Part shown: in pieces, positions 22,866 to 33,760 of the stretch
How the letters are laid out: each line of letters starts with the position of its first letter
Position numbering within the stretch: the first letter of the stretch is position 1
Origin: an uncultured Clostridia bacterium
GTDB lineage: Bacteria; Bacillota; Clostridia; UBA1381
Direction of reading: 5' to 3'
Assembly (NCBI GenBank): GCA_947631235.1
Contig: CANRKO010000001.1
Coordinates: 372,001 to 436,000 of the forward strand
Length of the DNA stretch: 64,000 bases
Notes under the pieces: generated by a model
What the model was told of the DNA's origin: nothing
The model's input: the letters and a program-made list of their open reading frames with translations, nothing else
Database searches by the model: none
Made by a program: the position numbers and the translations under genes

Positions 22866-23579
22866 ATGGATAGAATTATAATAGTTGACTGCAGAGCAGA
22901 CGACGAAACGATCAACGAATTAAGAAAAACAGGCTCTACGGTTATTCCGACGGTAAAACTTGACTGTCTGTACGACGCTGTCGCGTCGCACGCGGATATG
23001 CAGATACATTATCTCGGCGATAACCGTTTTGTTTGCGCACCCGAAACATACGAGCATTATAAAAAGCTGCTGCCAAACGGCTTTACGCTTATAAAAGGCA
23101 GCGCCCGTTTAAGTTCAAAATATCCCGACGATATTGCGTACAATGCCGCGGCTCTCAAAGACTGTGTGATTTGTAAATCGCGCTGTACGGCGATAGAAAT
23201 CCTTGAAACGTATGGAAGTAAGGGTACGGACATTCTGAACGCCGCACAGGGGTATGCAAAATGCAGCACATGCGTTGTAAACGGTCACGCAATCATAACT
23301 GCTGACAGCAGTATAGCGAGCGCAGCGGAAAAACACAGTATAGACGTGCTTAGAATACGCGAGGGCCATATAGAACTTAGAGGAATGAATTACGGATTTA
23401 TCGGCGGCGCGTCGGGATTGATCGAGAGGAACGTGCCGGCGTTTAACGGCGAACTGTCGGCGCATCCGGACGGAGATAAGATAAGAAGTTTCTGCAAAAA
23501 CCACGGCACGGAAGTCGTTGAACTGAAAAAAGGTATGCTGACGGATATAGGCTCGATTATAACCAATATAGATTTTTAA
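22866..23579 (+). CDS. GME-fold (amidinotransferase-like) protein, DUF6873 type
   Basis: A 237-residue protein that appears to belong to the DUF6873 group with a guanidino-modifying-enzyme (pentein) fold; function unknown. Supporting segments are HYLGDNRFVCAPETYEHY, AALKDCVICKSRCTAIEIL, QGYAKCSTCVVNGHAIITAD and YGFIGGASGLIERNVPAFNG. The acidic/His/Cys triad of active arginine deiminases is not clear. Several cysteines cluster at about 99-139. The SD is weak (ATGGAAAAAT). The assignment rests on motif memory, not a search. Confidence 0.6.
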   Translation: MDRIIIVDCRADDETINELRKTGSTVIPTVKLDCLYDAVASHADMQIHYLGDNRFVCAPETYEHYKKLLPNGFTLIKGSARLSSKYPDDIAYNAAALKDCVICKSRCTAIEILETYGSKGTDILNAAQGYAKCSTCVVNGHAIITADSSIASAAEKHSIDVLRIREGHIELRGMNYGFIGGASGLIERNVPAFNGELSAHPDGDKIRSFCKNHGTEVVELKKGMLTDIGSIITNIDF

Positions 23580-23667
23580 CGCTCAACCCCTCAAAAATAC
23601 ACTTCCAAGTAAAATAAAGAGCGATTTATCCGATTTGGATTTATGCTTAATTATATCCCCTATAAAA

Positions 23668-23706
23668 ATAAAACCGATACTCCTAAAAGAAGTATCGGTT
23701 TTTGTG
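23668..23706. terminator. Bidirectional terminator between convergent genes
   Basis: AAACCGATACT and AGTATCGGTTT form an 11-base stem, flanked by A-rich and T-rich runs, so it can end transcription from both sides: the GME gene on plus and the DUF5107 gene on minus. Confidence 0.85.
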
Positions 23707-23718
23707 TTATGTCAGTTT

Positions 23719-26922
<3,204 letters not shown>

Positions 26923-26957
26923 TGTCCTGACCTCCGTAAATTATATTTATTAAGATG

Positions 26958-26986
26958 ATTATACACTTTAAAACGCGGCGGGTCAT
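26958..26986 (-). promoter_or_regulatory. Weak candidate promoter of the DUF5107 gene
   Basis: On the minus strand, TATAAT (26958-26963) lies about 30 bases upstream of the start region. The -35 position 17 bases away is only TGACCC-like. It is the only candidate upstream of this gene. Confidence 0.35.
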
Positions 26987-27048
26987 TAAGAATAATTGCG
27001 CAAAAATATAAAATTATTGCTTATTGATGCGGCATAGGCGGAACGGAC

Positions 27049-28908
27049 TTACAAATTTTCCTCAAATATAAAATCAATCTGCCTTGAAAGAACGTCACTT
27101 CTCACAAGCGTCACCCTCGCACTGTCGCCGACGCGGTACTCGCACCCCGTGCGGATGCCTTTCGCCGTTCCCGACTGCTCGTCATACAGATAGAAGTCAC
27201 CCATCATGCTGTCATACCTTATAAGTCCTTCGACAGTGTTTTCAAGTTCAACAAATATACCGAAACCTGTCACGCCCGACACAACCGCGTCGAAACTGTT
27301 TCCCACAAACTTGCACATGTACGCGGCTTTCATCAAATCGTCCGCGTCACGCTCAACGTTCTCGGCAATCATCTCCGTTTCGCTCGAATGTAAAGCGGTT
27401 TCGCCTATGCCGTGCGCGGATATACGTTTGCCTTCCGCAAGACCTGTCAGTACACGATGCGCGACAAGGTCGGGATAACGGCGTATCGGCGATGTGAAAT
27501 GACAGTAGTATTTGGCTGCCAATCCGAAGTGACCGAGGTTATCGGGCGAGTACCTTGCTTTCATCATCGAACGCAGCATTTCGCTTGACACGGTTCTCTC
27601 GCCCGCGCTGTCCTTCACCTCGTCAAGCACGCGCTGAAATTCTTTTGGGCTTACCGCTTTTTCTCCCGAATTTATATCTATCTGTAAGCCGTATTTCAAT
27701 ATCAGCTTGTTAAAATCGCGTATTTTATCGACAGACGGCGGCTCGTGTATGCGGTATATGAACGGTATGCCCGCTTTTTGAGCCGTTTCGGCAACCGTTT
27801 CGTTTGCCGCGAGCATAAATTCCTCTATCATTCTGTTCGACACGCCTCGCTCGGCTGCAGTAATATCATCCACCTCACCGTCGGCGTTCATTATAATATG
27901 ACATTCAGGGAAATCAAAATCAATCGCTCCCCGGCGCATACGTTTATTTCGCAATACTTCCGCAAGACGCTCCATCTCGCGCAGCGTCGGCAGCATATAG
28001 CCGTACCTTTCGTTAAGCGCAGCGTCCGAGCCTTCAAGGAGCGCGTTGACGTTATTATATGTCATACGCTCTTTGGAACGTATGACCGTTTTCGCGAGAC
28101 GGCTTGCTACAATGTTTCCTCTCCCGTCAATTTCCATTGAACAGGTAAAAGCGAGCCTGTCCTCATTCGGGCGCAGCGAGCATATACCGTTTGACAATTT
28201 TTCGGGCAGCATCGGTATCACTCTGTCCGGCAGATACACGCTTGTACCGCGCTCATACGCCTCTTTGTCAACGGCGCAGCCTTCCGTAACGTAATGCGAC
28301 ACATCGGCTATATGCACATGCAGAAGATAATTACCGTTTTTAAGGCGTTCCAGAGACACCGCGTCGTCAAAATCCTTCGCGTCGTCGCCGTCTATCGTGA
28401 ATATCAGTTCCGACCGTCTGTCCTCCCTGTCCTTTATTTCCTCATCTGTAACGGTTTCATTCATGCGTGCGGTCTCGGCAAGCGTTTCCGCGTCAAATTC
28501 ACGCTTAATACCGCTGCATATGATTATTCCTTCCATAATACCCTTGACGGAGTTCTCATCTCCGAGGATTTCGCTTACCGAGGCATATATTCTTCCCGTC
28601 GCGGTATAATCAAGCTCAGACACCGTTACCCTATCCCCTATCGACGCTCCGAGCCTGTCCTCGGGCGCAATATATATTTTGGAATATATTCGTTTGCTGT
28701 CCGGGCGCAGGCAAAGAAAACCGTCTTTTTCACGGTATATAACGCCGACGACGGTCTTGTTTGCGCGTTCGAGAACGCGTATTATCCTGCCTTCCTTCCT
28801 GCCGCGTGCGGATATGCCGGTTATTTTGAACATAACCTTGTCTCCGCTGAGCGCGTTTGCCATATCCGCGCCGGGTATGAACACGTCGCCGTCCCCCGCA
28901 CAAAACAA
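27049..28908 (-). CDS. rnr: Ribonuclease R, main catalytic part (frameshifted gene)
   Basis: 3'-5' exoribonuclease that degrades structured RNA. This open frame (619 codons from a TTG that is probably not a real start) carries the second cold-shock domain, the RNB catalytic domain with IDGDDAKDFDDAV acidic residues, HVHIADVSHYV, DFPECHIIMN and CHFTSPIRRYPDL, and a C-terminal S1 domain. The N-terminal part of the enzyme lies in another frame (28730-29155). Removing one base from the C5 run at 28893-28897 joins them into a normal enzyme of about 701 residues. The gene is either truly broken, programmed to shift, or a sequencing/assembly error. Confidence 0.88.
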   Translation of the reverse strand: MFCAGDGDVFIPGADMANALSGDKVMFKITGISARGRKEGRIIRVLERANKTVVGVIYREKDGFLCLRPDSKRIYSKIYIAPEDRLGASIGDRVTVSELDYTATGRIYASVSEILGDENSVKGIMEGIIICSGIKREFDAETLAETARMNETVTDEEIKDREDRRSELIFTIDGDDAKDFDDAVSLERLKNGNYLLHVHIADVSHYVTEGCAVDKEAYERGTSVYLPDRVIPMLPEKLSNGICSLRPNEDRLAFTCSMEIDGRGNIVASRLAKTVIRSKERMTYNNVNALLEGSDAALNERYGYMLPTLREMERLAEVLRNKRMRRGAIDFDFPECHIIMNADGEVDDITAAERGVSNRMIEEFMLAANETVAETAQKAGIPFIYRIHEPPSVDKIRDFNKLILKYGLQIDINSGEKAVSPKEFQRVLDEVKDSAGERTVSSEMLRSMMKARYSPDNLGHFGLAAKYYCHFTSPIRRYPDLVAHRVLTGLAEGKRISAHGIGETALHSSETEMIAENVERDADDLMKAAYMCKFVGNSFDAVVSGVTGFGIFVELENTVEGLIRYDSMMGDFYLYDEQSGTAKGIRTGCEYRVGDSARVTLVRSDVLSRQIDFIFEENL

Positions 28909-29155
28909 ACCCGAACCGTCCCGTGGGATTACATACGAGCGTTCCCGCCGTGCAGCCTTCGGTACTTATCGGCGAGTACCGCCCGCGCTTGCTTTTCGTT
29001 ATCCTTCCCTCGCTTATCAATACGGAAAGAATATTGTTAAGCTTATCCGTATCGTCCTTCGGCACGTCAAGAACAGCCGCAAGTTCGCCGAATTTAAGAG
29101 GCACATACCCTTCGGAATTTATATATGACGCTACTTTTTCTTTTCTGTTCATCAT
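28730..29155 (-). CDS. rnr: Ribonuclease R, N-terminal fragment (frameshifted gene)
   Basis: Residues 1-86 (MMNRKEKVASYINSEGYVPL through GTLVCNPTGRFGFVLC) are the N-terminal winged helix and start of the first cold-shock domain of RNase R. After residue 86 the reading is low-complexity Arg-rich nonsense to the stop at 28730, as expected after a frameshift. With one fewer G on the coding strand the text would continue GFVLCGDGDVFIPGAD, matching the family. The SD GGGGGA precedes the ATGATG start. smpB, a common neighbour of rnr, is absent. Confidence 0.85.
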   Translation of the reverse strand: MMNRKEKVASYINSEGYVPLKFGELAAVLDVPKDDTDKLNNILSVLISEGRITKSKRGRYSPISTEGCTAGTLVCNPTGRFGFVLCGGRRRVHTRRGYGKRAQRRQGYVQNNRHIRTRQEGRQDNTRSRTRKQDRRRRYIP

Positions 29156-29274
29156 TATCCCCCGTTTTCTTACTTTTCTATTTTACAATAAATTCTGAAT
29201 ATGTCAATACATATTTTATTGCGGCGTATATCGTATTGTAACATTTTTGTCACACTATAGTAACATAATTACTA

Positions 29275-29303
29275 TTGACGAAATATGCGGTTAGTTGTAT
29301 AAT
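29275..29303 (+). promoter_or_regulatory. Promoter of secDF
   Basis: TTGACG (29275-29280), 17 bases, TATAAT (29298-29303). It lies in the divergent rnr-secD region and points at secD. Confidence 0.8.
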
Positions 29304-29353
29304 AACCTCGTGCGATTTTTTAAATACGCTTTATTTTTAGCGAAAAGAAAGGA

Positions 29354-30697
29354 ATGAAAACGCAAATGAAAAATAAGAGCATAGCAACTCTTACCATTGT
29401 CGTGCTTGCTGCCATTCTTCTCAACTACGTTGCATTTTTCGGAATTAACGTAGGCAACTTTGAATACGGCGGTATGTTCGGCAATAACGGCATCAAAAAA
29501 GGCATAGACCTCGCCGGCGGCTCGGTTATAACCTTCCAGGCTGTCGAAAAAGATGCCAACGGCAACAAAATCGGAGATATTGTTCCGTCAACCGAGGATA
29601 TGACGTCCTTGAAGGGAATTTTCGACTTACGTATGCAGGCCGAGGGCTACACCGAGGCGCGTATATCGAGCAGCGACGACGGTAAAATCACCGTTGAAAT
29701 TCCCGAAATGCAGGACACGGACGCGGCGGCTGAACTTCTCGGTACTACCGCAAAGCTTACGTTTAACGACGCGGACGGCAACGTAATTCTCGACGCGGGT
29801 ACAGACCTTAAGAGCGCGTCGTACGAGTTCGGCGCGACCGAGCAGGGTACGGCGGCAACGCATCACGTAAAGGTTGAGTTTAACCCCGACGCGAGACAGA
29901 AGTTCGCGGACGCAACAAGAGCCGCTGCGGCACGCGTAAGCGAAGGCAAGAATTACATCGCGATAGTCAAGGACGGCGAGATTGTTTCTCAGCCGAGCGT
30001 ATCGAAGGAAATCGACGAGTCCTCGTGCGTAATCACAGGTCAGTTCACCGCTGACTCCGCAAGACAGCTTGCGAACCAGATTCAGTCGGGTAGTCTTCCG
30101 GTTGACCTTGAAATCGCGGGCGCGAACAAAGTCGGTGCGGAACTCGGTCCGGACGCTTTGAAGAACAGCATTATCGCGGCTGCAATCGGTCTTTTGCTTA
30201 TTATGATATTCATGGTGGCAATGTACAGACTGCCCGGTCTTATCGCCGATATATCACTTCTTATATATATCGGACTTATGGGGCTTATCATGGGTCTGTT
30301 CCACTTCAACCTCTCCCTTTCGGGTATCGCGGGTATCGTCCTTTCGATAGGTATGGCGGTCGACGCGGACTGTATCATATTTGAGAGAGTTAAGGAAGAA
30401 ATGAGACTCGGCAAGACAATAAGAGCATCCGTTATGTCGGGCTTTGACAAGGCATTCTCGGCTATCTTCGACTCGAACGTAACGACCATTATCACATGTA
30501 TCGTTCTTATCCTGTCAAAGATAAGCACAATCACCGGCTTTGCATGGACGCTCGGTATCGGCGTAATACTCAGTATGTTTACGGCGATCGTAATTACCAA
30601 GTTCCTTATGAAACAGCTTTTAGGTATCGGTATTGAGAACAGAAACTTGTTCTGTCCCGCAAAAGCCAAAAAAGGAGGTGCGGAAGTCAATGCTTAA
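29354..30697 (+). CDS. secD: Protein translocase subunit SecD
   Basis: Together with SecF it uses proton motive force to help pull preproteins through SecYEG. The protein has 447 residues. The first membrane helix (about 8-30) is followed by a periplasmic-type P1 domain (about 35-255) with KKGIDLAGGSVITFQA and VEFNPDARQKFADATR. Five C-terminal membrane helices (about 270-430) contain the DADCIIFERVKEE segment typical of SecD. The start could be ATG 29354 (SD only 1 base away) or ATG 29366 (13 bases away). The secF start overlaps the secD stop. Confidence 0.95.
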   Translation: MKTQMKNKSIATLTIVVLAAILLNYVAFFGINVGNFEYGGMFGNNGIKKGIDLAGGSVITFQAVEKDANGNKIGDIVPSTEDMTSLKGIFDLRMQAEGYTEARISSSDDGKITVEIPEMQDTDAAAELLGTTAKLTFNDADGNVILDAGTDLKSASYEFGATEQGTAATHHVKVEFNPDARQKFADATRAAAARVSEGKNYIAIVKDGEIVSQPSVSKEIDESSCVITGQFTADSARQLANQIQSGSLPVDLEIAGANKVGAELGPDALKNSIIAAAIGLLLIMIFMVAMYRLPGLIADISLLIYIGLMGLIMGLFHFNLSLSGIAGIVLSIGMAVDADCIIFERVKEEMRLGKTIRASVMSGFDKAFSAIFDSNVTTIITCIVLILSKISTITGFAWTLGIGVILSMFTAIVITKFLMKQLLGIGIENRNLFCPAKAKKGGAEVNA

Positions 30698-31709
30698 GAA
30701 TTTAACAAAGAACAGATGGAAATTCGCCATTATTCCCGCACTTATAATAGTTGTAGGAGCAATATTCGGATTTATACACAAATCAAACGAAGGTTTCTTT
30801 AATTTTGATGTCGAGTTTATCGGCGGTACAAGAATGGAAATTGATTTAAAGCAGGAGTTCAGCAACGATGAAGTTGCTCAGCTTGTGCAGGAGTCAACTC
30901 CCGAAAACGTAAACGCTGTTGTTCAGAAGGGCAATAACGATACGACGGTTATTATTAAGGTTCCCTCGCTCGGCAACGCGCCCGCTGCGGCTGAAAACAC
31001 TGCTGCCGAAGGTACGGAGGATGCGGCAAGCGAGACAAGCCAGATAAGAACCGTTGACGACGAAATGAGAACGAATATTATTAACGCTCTCAAAGAGAAA
31101 TATCAGATTACGGACGACAACATCATATCCGTAAACTCCGCGTCGGCAAGTTTCGGTAAAGAGGTTCAGACGAAGGCTATTCTCTTCACGCTTATAGCCA
31201 TAGCTTGTATTCTTATATACATCGCTATCAGATTTGAGTGGAGGAGCGCCGTTATGGCTGTTATCGCACTTGCGATAAACGTGCTTATCATGGCGTCGGT
31301 TTATACAATTACGTATATACCGCTTAACACAACCTTTATCGCGGCTATGCTTACTGTTATAGGTTATTCAATCAACAATACGATCGTTATTTTTGACAGA
31401 ATTCGTGAGAACATGAAGATGCGCAAGAAGAACGAGACTATTTCGGAAATGACCGACCGCAGCATATTGGAGACTATGGGCAGAACAATCAACTCAACGA
31501 TCACAACTCTTATCACGATTGTTCTTATCTATATTCTCGGCGCGTCCACGATTAAGGATTTCGCTCTTCCCCTTATCGTAGGTATAATCGCCGGTGCGTA
31601 TACGTCGATCTTCCTCGCAAGCACTTTCTGGGCTGTTTGGAAGGAGTCGGATATTCAGGCTAAAGCGCTTGCCGCTCAGGACAGAAGAAACGCGAAAAAG
31701 AATAAGTAA
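30690..31709 (+). CDS. secF: Protein translocase subunit SecF
   Basis: Partner of SecD in the translocation motor. The protein has 339 residues. Membrane helix 1 (about 10-28) is followed by the outside domain with DVEFIGGTRMEIDLKQEFS, then five membrane helices from about 165, including the SecF signature IGYSINNTIVIFDRIREN. The start is ATG 30690 because the SD AAAGGAGGTG (30672-30680) lies 9 bases upstream and the family begins here; the upstream in-frame codons lie inside secD. An Ala/Glu-rich low-complexity stretch at about 95-118 is unusual. It ends with a terminator. Confidence 0.94.
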   Translation: MLKNLTKNRWKFAIIPALIIVVGAIFGFIHKSNEGFFNFDVEFIGGTRMEIDLKQEFSNDEVAQLVQESTPENVNAVVQKGNNDTTVIIKVPSLGNAPAAAENTAAEGTEDAASETSQIRTVDDEMRTNIINALKEKYQITDDNIISVNSASASFGKEVQTKAILFTLIAIACILIYIAIRFEWRSAVMAVIALAINVLIMASVYTITYIPLNTTFIAAMLTVIGYSINNTIVIFDRIRENMKMRKKNETISEMTDRSILETMGRTINSTITTLITIVLIYILGASTIKDFALPLIVGIIAGAYTSIFLASTFWAVWKESDIQAKALAAQDRRNAKKNK

Positions 31710-31721
31710 CTTCATAAAAGG

Positions 31722-31756
31722 ACAAGCGGTTCACGTAAGAACCGCTTGTTTTTTTG
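31722..31756 (+). terminator. Terminator after secF
   Basis: ACAAGCGGTT (31722-31731) pairs with AACCGCTTGT (31740-31749) and is followed by T7. Confidence 0.9.
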
Positions 31757-31765
31757 CTTTTTTTG

Positions 31766-31794
31766 TTGACTTTTCAGCGTCAGTATGGTATAAT
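31766..31794 (+). promoter_or_regulatory. Promoter of tRNA-Ser
   Basis: TTGACT (31766-31771), 17 bases, TATAAT (31789-31794), 12 bases before the tRNA. Confidence 0.85.
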
Positions 31795-31806
31795 AACCTT
31801 CGTTGC

Positions 31807-31896
31807 GGAGAGGTGGCCGAGTGGTCGAAGGCGCAGCATTGGAAATGCTGTAACGGGGCAACTCGTTCGAGGGTTCGAATCCCTTCCTCTCCTCCA
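31807..31896 (+). tRNA. tRNA-Ser (anticodon GGA)
   Basis: Ninety bases including encoded CCA (31894-31896). The acceptor stem GGAGAGG/CCTCTCC, D arm, anticodon loop TTGGAAA with GGA at 31841-31843, long class II variable arm and GGTTCGAATCC T arm are all present. It reads UCC and UCU. The discriminator base before CCA is T (31893), where bacterial tRNA-Ser normally has G; see findings. Confidence 0.95.
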
Positions 31897-31900
31897 CGTC

Positions 31901-31928
31901 AAACCCTTTGCGCAAGCAAAGGGTTTTT
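31901..31928 (+). terminator. Terminator after tRNA-Ser
   Basis: AAACCCTTTG (31901-31910) and CAAAGGGTTT (31917-31926), then T. It closes the single-tRNA transcript. Confidence 0.85.
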
Positions 31929-31956
31929 ATACTTAAAATAAAAGGGAGATAAAGTC

Positions 31957-32607
31957 ATGGCTAAACGGCTTACGGATGAAGAAGAAAAAGCCCGCGTTAT
32001 GGGTATGTATGAGACAGAAAACCGTCTGCGTCAAAGCGGTTACACGCTTATAGCCGGCGTTGACGAGGCTGGGCGCGGTCCGCTTGCCGGACCCGTGTAC
32101 GCGGCTGCGGTTATACTGCCGGAAAACGCAGTTATACGCGGGATAAACGACTCAAAAAAGCTAAGCGAAAAAAGGCGCGAGGAGCTGTATGACGAAATAA
32201 CGGAAAAGGCTGTTGCATGGTGCGTCGCGAGCGTGAATGAAAAGCGGATAGATGAAATCAACATTCTAAACGCCACGTTTGAAGCCATGAACAAGGCGGT
32301 AAACGGTCTTAAAACCGAGCCGGACTACGTTATTATAGACGGCAACCGCATATCCGGTATGACCATTCCCCATGAAACGGTTGTAAAGGGCGACAGCAAA
32401 AGCGCGTCGATCGCTGCCGCGTCAATTCTCGCAAAAGTGAGCCGTGACCGTTTTATTCGCAATATTGCCGAAAAATATCCCGAATACGGATTTGCAAAAC
32501 ACAAGGGGTACGGCACAAAGGAGCATATTGATGCGCTTAAAAAATACGGCGCGTGCGAGATACACCGCAGGAGCTTTTTGACTAAGATATTGGGTGAAAA
32601 CATATGA
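31957..32607 (+). CDS. rnhB: Ribonuclease HII
   Basis: Cuts the RNA strand of RNA-DNA hybrids, including single misincorporated ribonucleotides. The protein has 216 residues. The catalytic GVDEAGRGPLAGPV motif has Asp36 and Glu37; YVIIDGN carries the third acidic residue, and VVKGDSKSASIAAASILAKV is the family signature. The ATG follows the SD AAAGGGAGA. Its stop overlaps the start of yraN (ATGA). Confidence 0.96.
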   Translation: MAKRLTDEEEKARVMGMYETENRLRQSGYTLIAGVDEAGRGPLAGPVYAAAVILPENAVIRGINDSKKLSEKRREELYDEITEKAVAWCVASVNEKRIDEINILNATFEAMNKAVNGLKTEPDYVIIDGNRISGMTIPHETVVKGDSKSASIAAASILAKVSRDRFIRNIAEKYPEYGFAKHKGYGTKEHIDALKKYGACEIHRRSFLTKILGENI

Positions 32608-32960
32608 AAACACAGACGATAGGCAGTTTCGGCGAGAACGCGGCAGCCGAGTTTCTCGAGGACGCCGATTACGAAATTTTAAAGCGCAACTTTCGCCTTA
32701 AAATGGGCGAGGTCGATATAATAGCCGAAAAGGATGGCTGCATTGTTTTCGTCGAGGTTAAGACGCGCAAATCCACGGCGTTCGGCGAGCCTGCCGAGTA
32801 CGTTGACAGCCGCAAGCAAATGCGTATACGCCGCGCCGCCGCGTGTTACACGGACGTTGTAAACAATGATGTGCGTTTTGACGTTATAGAAGTGATGTAC
32901 GAGGGTGACGGCGAGCGCATGAGAGTGACGCGGATAAACCACATTGAAAACGCGTTTTAA
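32604..32960 (+). CDS. yraN: UPF0102 (YraN) endonuclease-like protein
   Basis: A 118-residue protein of the YraN/UPF0102 family, which has a Holliday-junction-resolvase-like fold but an uncertain function. The typical motifs are GENAAAEFLEDADYEILKRN, GEVDIIAEKDG and FVEVKTR, i.e. the E-D-ExK nuclease residues. It is coupled to rnhB, its standard neighbour in many bacteria, and rsmE follows 12 bases later. Confidence 0.92.
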   Translation: MKTQTIGSFGENAAAEFLEDADYEILKRNFRLKMGEVDIIAEKDGCIVFVEVKTRKSTAFGEPAEYVDSRKQMRIRRAAACYTDVVNNDVRFDVIEVMYEGDGERMRVTRINHIENAF

Positions 32961-32972
32961 GGAGGATTTTAT

Positions 32973-33716
32973 ATGCCTAAATTTTTTGTGCCGAGCGGAA
33001 ATGTTTCGGACGAGCATATTATCATAGAGGGCGGCGATGTCGCGCATATAACGCGTGTGCTGCGTCTCGGCGTCGGCGATACTGTTACCGTTTGTGACAG
33101 CAGCGGCAGCGATTATGAGGTGCGTATCGCATCGGCAGAGCCAAAAAGACTGATGTGCGATATAATTTCCACGCAGAAATGCGCGTCGGAGCCTGATATA
33201 AAGGTGACGCTTTTTCAGGGCTTGCCGAAGGGTTCAAAGATGGAGTATATTATCCAAAAGACAACGGAACTCGGCATACATGAAATTGTGCCGGTAAAGC
33301 TTGCGCGGTGCGTGTCGCGTGTTGAAGGCAAAAAGGACGAGACTAAAAAGCTTGACCGATGGCAAAAGATTTCCGAGGCTGCAGCCAAGCAATCCGGCAG
33401 AGGTATAATACCCGAAATCAAGCCGTTTATGACGCTTGACGAGGTAGTAGACGCATCAAAGGATTTTGACCTGTTTTTCGCGCCGTACGAGTGCGAGGAC
33501 AAGCACACACTGCGAGAGACGCTGCTGTCAAAACCCGACATTAAAACCGTAGGATTTCTGATTGGACCGGAGGGCGGCTTTGACATTACGGAAACGGAAA
33601 AAATAAAAAATGCGCTCCTCCCCACCGTCACGCTCGGCAAACGTATTCTGCGTACCGAAACGGCTGGCGAGGCGGTGCTTGCGATGATTATGTACGAATT
33701 GGGCGACGTCAATTAA
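32973..33716 (+). CDS. rsmE: 16S rRNA (uracil-1498-N3)-methyltransferase RsmE
   Basis: Methylates U1498 of 16S rRNA. The protein has 247 residues: an N-terminal PUA-like RNA-binding part (about 1-70) and a knotted SPOUT methyltransferase domain with KMEYIIQKTTELGIHEI, LIGPEGGFDITE and LGKRILRTETA. The SD AAGGAGG precedes ATG 32973. It is last in rnhB-yraN-rsmE; a palindrome separates it from the convergent LRR gene. Confidence 0.95.
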   Translation: MPKFFVPSGNVSDEHIIIEGGDVAHITRVLRLGVGDTVTVCDSSGSDYEVRIASAEPKRLMCDIISTQKCASEPDIKVTLFQGLPKGSKMEYIIQKTTELGIHEIVPVKLARCVSRVEGKKDETKKLDRWQKISEAAAKQSGRGIIPEIKPFMTLDEVVDASKDFDLFFAPYECEDKHTLRETLLSKPDIKTVGFLIGPEGGFDITETEKIKNALLPTVTLGKRILRTETAGEAVLAMIMYELGDVN

Positions 33717-33720
33717 AAAT

Positions 33721-33760
33721 GGGGACACTAAAATTTTAGTGTCCCCGTTTTAGTGTCCCC
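33721..33760. terminator. Palindromic terminator built from GGGGACACTAAA words
   Basis: GGGGACACTAAA (33721-33732) and its complement TTTAGTGTCCCC (33735-33746) form a hairpin, and a third copy (33749-33760) abuts the stop of the LRR gene. Read on the minus strand the hairpin is followed by ATTTTTAATT, so it can terminate the LRR gene; on plus it lacks a good T tract. Confidence 0.65.

Noticed and set aside
33721-33760. Repeated GGGGACACTAAA words as a possible CRISPR
   Set aside because: Only three adjacent copies, in opposite orientations, with almost no spacer; it is a hairpin.
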